Below, in pieces: positions 51,477 to 53,977 of a DNA stretch of 53,977 nucleotides (positions within the stretch are counted from its first letter, which is position 1; each line of letters begins with the position of its first letter). The stretch lies in the NCBI GenBank assembly GCA_905236675.1, contig CAJOND010000050.1:1-53977 (forward strand), read 5' to 3'. This DNA comes from Candidatus Rifleibacteriota bacterium (lineage in GTDB: Bacteria > Muiribacteriota > Ozemobacteria > Ozemobacterales > Ozemobacteraceae). Both the position numbers and the translations under genes were made by a program. The notes under the pieces were generated by a model. It was not told the DNA's origin, did no database searches, and saw nothing but the letters and a program-made list of their open reading frames with translations.

Positions 51477-53528
51477 TTATTTATAGCGAAGAGAATCGTA
51501 TTTTGATTTAGCAGCATTCATCTTCTGAGCTACTTCAACAGCTTCGGCAGTCTTGCCTTCCTGGATTAGCTTGCTATATTGATCATAATAAGCAGTGTAT
51601 TCTTCATAAGCAGCAGTGATCTGAGTATCATCAATTTCACTAGCTTCAACACTTGTTGTTTCTTCTACACTTGTAGTTTCTTCAACATTTGAAGTTGGCA
51701 TTTCATCAGATACTGTGACTGAAACTTGTGAACTATTGCCACCAAGTGTAATAGAACCTGTTGGAGTAACTGAAGTTCCACCAACTTTGCCTGTTGGCAT
51801 AGAGATTGTTGGAAGATTAGCTTCACCTTTACCGAACAAGCCAGCAATTTTATGAGCTGCCCAGTTACCTAAGTAACCACCAACCATACCACCTATAACA
51901 GTACCTACAGGACCTAAGAATGAACCAAGAGCAGCACCAGCAGTAGAACCTATAGTCTGACCAGTTACGCCAACCCAGTCGATTCTCTTGAATGCTTCTT
52001 TAATTGAAAATCTGCCATTCTTGAGGTCGCCAGCCAAATAAGCACCACATGAAGAACCAACGATTGAACCGAATGTTGGAGCAAGAGCACTAAGAACACC
52101 ACCAACTACTGGGATGCAGCTTAAGAATGGAGTGAAGAAAGAACCAGCAGCAGCACCGAGAGTTGAACCAACAACGCTACCTGCAAATTCAGCACAGCAT
52201 ACAGTCTTAAGAGCAGTCTTCAAACTTGGATTTTCGCCTCTCATAACCTGAGTAGCAAGGTCAACACCAACTGTAATACCAGCGGTTACAAGAATATTCT
52301 TAGCACTGAAACCAGATTTTAAACTATCTTTAACATTCTGGAAGCCCTGGTTTGTCAAATTCTTACCAGTTTCATAACCAGATTTAAATTTATCACCAAT
52401 AGAAGTTTTTGTTTTACCTTCAGCAGCAGTTCCTTCAGCAGGAGTCTGAGCAGTCTGAGCAGAAGCAGAAGATTCTGCAGAAGAAGCCTGAACATTTTCT
52501 CCAGAAGTAGTACCGGAAGTTTGAGTTGCTTCACCAGACTGAGCAGTCTGAGTGCTCTGAGAAGAAGAACCACTTGTAGTAGTTGCATCAGCTGGATCCA
52601 TTAAACCACGAGCAATAGCTTCTTCGTGAGAAATGAATTTACCAGTTTGTGGATCTCTTGGGTGTTTAGCAGGATCCCAAGTGCTAGTCTTACCCTGATT
52701 AGCCTGAGAACTCTGAGCAGCAGTAGAAGAAGTATCAGCAACAGTTCCACCTGTTCCAGTAGCACCAGTCTGAGCAGTCTGAGTAGACTGAGCAGTAGAA
52801 CCAGAAGTCTGAGCTGCACCTGTTGAAGTAGTTGCACCTTCAGCTACTGAAGTTTGTGGAGTAGTCTGAGCAGTAGAACCAGAAGTCTGAGCTGCACCTG
52901 TTGAAGTGCTACCAGTATTTCCAGCTTTATAGTTCTGATAAGCCTGACTCATTTCAGAACTACTCATACCTTTACCAGCATTAGCTTTCTGGAATTCATT
53001 CCAGCTCATTGTGCTACCACTATTTGAAGGAGTAGTGGTCTGAGCAGTTGAACCAGAAGTCTGAGCAGTTGAACCAGAGGTCTGAGCAGTTGAACCAGAG
53101 GTTTGAGCTGCACCAGTTGAAGTACTGCCAGTATTACCAGTCTGGGCAGTAGAACCTGAAGTCTGAGAAGCACTTGAACTAGTAGAAGGTTTACTAGTCT
53201 GAGAAGTAGAGCCAGAAGTGGTTCCTGTGCTGCCAGTCTGGGCAGTAGAAGCAGAACCAGCATCACCAAATATAATTTGCTGATACTGAGACATTTCTAA
53301 TGCAACAGGTTTTCCGTCAACGAAACGAACATTATAACTAGTTGTTCCACCAGGGGTCTTTACAGTTACCCATTGACCTGGAGTAACATTAAATGTTTCA
53401 CCGCCAACGGTTATCGGAATAGTAGCAGTTTTAGCTGCTTCGGCAGGAAGAGGTGACCATACAGCACTAGCTAAAATAACTAGTGTCATGCATAAGCACA
53501 TGATGTTTCTAAGCGTTTTTGTTCTCAT
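51477..53528 (-). CDS. Secreted Ser/Thr/Gln-repeat protein with glycine-zipper domain
   Basis: 683 residues. Signal peptide (1-32, ending PAEAA), a small beta domain (ITVGGETFNVTPGQWVTVKT), then about 270 residues of imperfect AQTSGSTAQT repeats. Two short inserts interrupt them: SWNEFQKANAGKGMSSSEMS and DPRDPQTGKFISHEEAIARG (approximately). Residues about 395-565 are Gly/Ala-rich with GxxxG runs (GSVVGSTLGAAAGSF, GSTAGAALGSFLGPVGTVIG), i.e. a glycine-zipper membrane-inserting or oligomerising domain. The C-terminus is a Thr/Glu linker and a helical end (YDQYSKLIQEGKTAEAVEVA). AAGGAG 7 nt before ATG. Probably a surface or biofilm protein; no family recognised. Confidence 0.75.
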   Translation of the reverse strand: MRTKTLRNIMCLCMTLVILASAVWSPLPAEAAKTATIPITVGGETFNVTPGQWVTVKTPGGTTSYNVRFVDGKPVALEMSQYQQIIFGDAGSASTAQTGSTGTTSGSTSQTSKPSTSSSASQTSGSTAQTGNTGSTSTGAAQTSGSTAQTSGSTAQTSGSTAQTTTPSNSGSTMSWNEFQKANAGKGMSSSEMSQAYQNYKAGNTGSTSTGAAQTSGSTAQTTPQTSVAEGATTSTGAAQTSGSTAQSTQTAQTGATGTGGTVADTSSTAAQSSQANQGKTSTWDPAKHPRDPQTGKFISHEEAIARGLMDPADATTTSGSSSQSTQTAQSGEATQTSGTTSGENVQASSAESSASAQTAQTPAEGTAAEGKTKTSIGDKFKSGYETGKNLTNQGFQNVKDSLKSGFSAKNILVTAGITVGVDLATQVMRGENPSLKTALKTVCCAEFAGSVVGSTLGAAAGSFFTPFLSCIPVVGGVLSALAPTFGSIVGSSCGAYLAGDLKNGRFSIKEAFKRIDWVGVTGQTIGSTAGAALGSFLGPVGTVIGGMVGGYLGNWAAHKIAGLFGKGEANLPTISMPTGKVGGTSVTPTGSITLGGNSSQVSVTVSDEMPTSNVEETTSVEETTSVEASEIDDTQITAAYEEYTAYYDQYSKLIQEGKTAEAVEVAQKMNAAKSKYDSLRYK

Positions 53529-53721
53529 GATAAAACTCCTTATAAACTTATAAAAAACTATAACAAAATATAGTACGGCTAAAATGTACTAATATCTTAA
53601 CCTTAATTTTACTAAAAAATGTAAATTTCGCAAGAGGTACAGAAAATATTTTTAATTTTTTTTAATTTTCCTTTTTTTAACTGCATAAGGTTCGCTGTCA
53701 AAACTTCTATTTCTAATTTCA

Positions 53722-53760
53722 TATTATCTTCCTTCTTCTATCTTCATTCTTCCCTCTTGT
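53722..53760. repeat. CT-rich tract (member of the GA-rich dispersed family)
   Basis: The tract 'atcttccttcttctatcttcattcttccctct' is the complement of the GAAGAT words at 47990-48212. The surrounding 53529-53977 holds no gene I can see. Confidence 0.5.
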
Positions 53761-53889
53761 TAAAAATCGTAAAAATTAGTATATATAATTAATATAATGA
53801 AAAAAATATTAAACTTTATTAATTTATGTTAAGTATTATAAAACCTGACTTTGGTATCCAGCTATAAAAAATGGTGCGAAAATAAATAT

Positions 53890-53913
53890 CCACCCGCATA
53901 GCGGGTGGTTTTT
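53890..53913 (+). terminator. Hairpin with T-tract, followed by further small hairpins
   Basis: The stem ccacccgc (53890-53897) / gcgggtgg (53901-53908) with a 3-nt loop is followed by T5. Two more hairpins follow (gggc-ata-gccc at about 53921-53931 and gcac-aa-gtgc near 53950). The tandem hairpin style resembles the mosaic palindromic arrays. No plus-strand gene ends here, so it could belong to that family. Confidence 0.55.
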
Positions 53914-53977
53914 CATTTTCGGGCATAGCCCTAATACTACTAGCTACGCACAAGTGCGTTTTAGATTGGCCTGCCAG

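Noticed and set aside
52355..53269. Leucine-rich frames (LLQVVLLLRALRLL and similar) on the minus strand
   Set aside because: They are +1/+2 shadows of the Gln/Ser/Thr repeat codons of the secreted protein at 51477-53528.
1..53977. tRNA or rRNA genes
   Set aside because: No cloverleaf with a GGTTCGAATCC-type arm and no rRNA-like conserved blocks were seen on either strand.

Overview
The window comes from an AT-rich, didermic bacterium. It carries a secretin, a thioester alpha-2-macroglobulin, a probable outer-membrane barrel protein and a complete pilM-to-pilC type IV pilus (T4P) or type II secretion set. The intergenic regions hold mosaic palindromic repeats and GA-rich tracts of a kind I associate with gut-type AT-rich genomes. 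Two proteins share a pilin-like 'NQRVLEG..MYN' domain of the kind I associate with Candidatus Riflebacteria and related lineages. That placement is a guess and no rRNA is present to test it. I found no tRNA, rRNA or CRISPR.

Bases 1-11.8 kb are an accessory region. It holds a stand-alone major-pilin-like gene with its own promoter, then an Abi_2/HEPN abortive-infection gene preceded by a strong promoter and a compact structured leader RNA. Next come a coiled-coil mini-gene with a truncated duplicate, an Rpn-type PD-(D/E)XK nuclease and a degraded gene. These are followed by an overlapping DUF3990/DUF3791-like pair (candidate toxin-antitoxin) and two divergent RCC1-propeller surface-protein genes, one of which is a pseudogene with a frameshift and a nonsense codon. 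Scattered through it are arrays of short hairpins. One intact DUF559 nuclease gene is bracketed by direct copies of this array, and two other arrays carry only the 3' end of such a gene, so the arrays and the nuclease look like one mobile unit in different stages of decay.

Bases 11.8-20.6 kb are a minus-strand operon, in transcription order: PilM-PilN fusion, PilO-like, PilP-like, secretin, PilB/GspE with an apparent c-di-GMP-binding N-terminus, PilC/GspF and three prepilin-like proteins. No PilT and no prepilin peptidase lie in the window.

Bases 20.8-26.4 kb are plus-strand genes: a DnaQ-like exonuclease, an ankyrin protein, a DinG-type Fe-S helicase fused to an N-terminal JAMM/RadC-like domain, and an unusual prepilin-like protein with a C-terminal membrane helix. 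A 77-nt near-perfect hairpin lies between the first two.

Bases 26.4-41.6 kb are a minus-strand run of chromosomal genes: 8-oxoguanine-deaminase-like amidohydrolase, a large SNF2 helicase, an outer-membrane protein built from a dead metallopeptidase, a propeller and a barrel, a phosphodiester glycosidase, YgiQ radical SAM protein, LarB, LarC with a very large His/Cys-rich insert, and a family 5 solute-binding lipoprotein. Spacing from the 917-residue protein to LarC is tight enough for one operon.

Bases 41.8-54 kb hold a frameshifted membrane/coiled-coil gene, a large alpha-2-macroglobulin, a signal-peptide version of the prepilin-like protein, a C-terminally truncated DprA, a membrane-anchored hypothetical protein, and a secreted Ser/Thr/Gln-repeat protein with a glycine-zipper domain.
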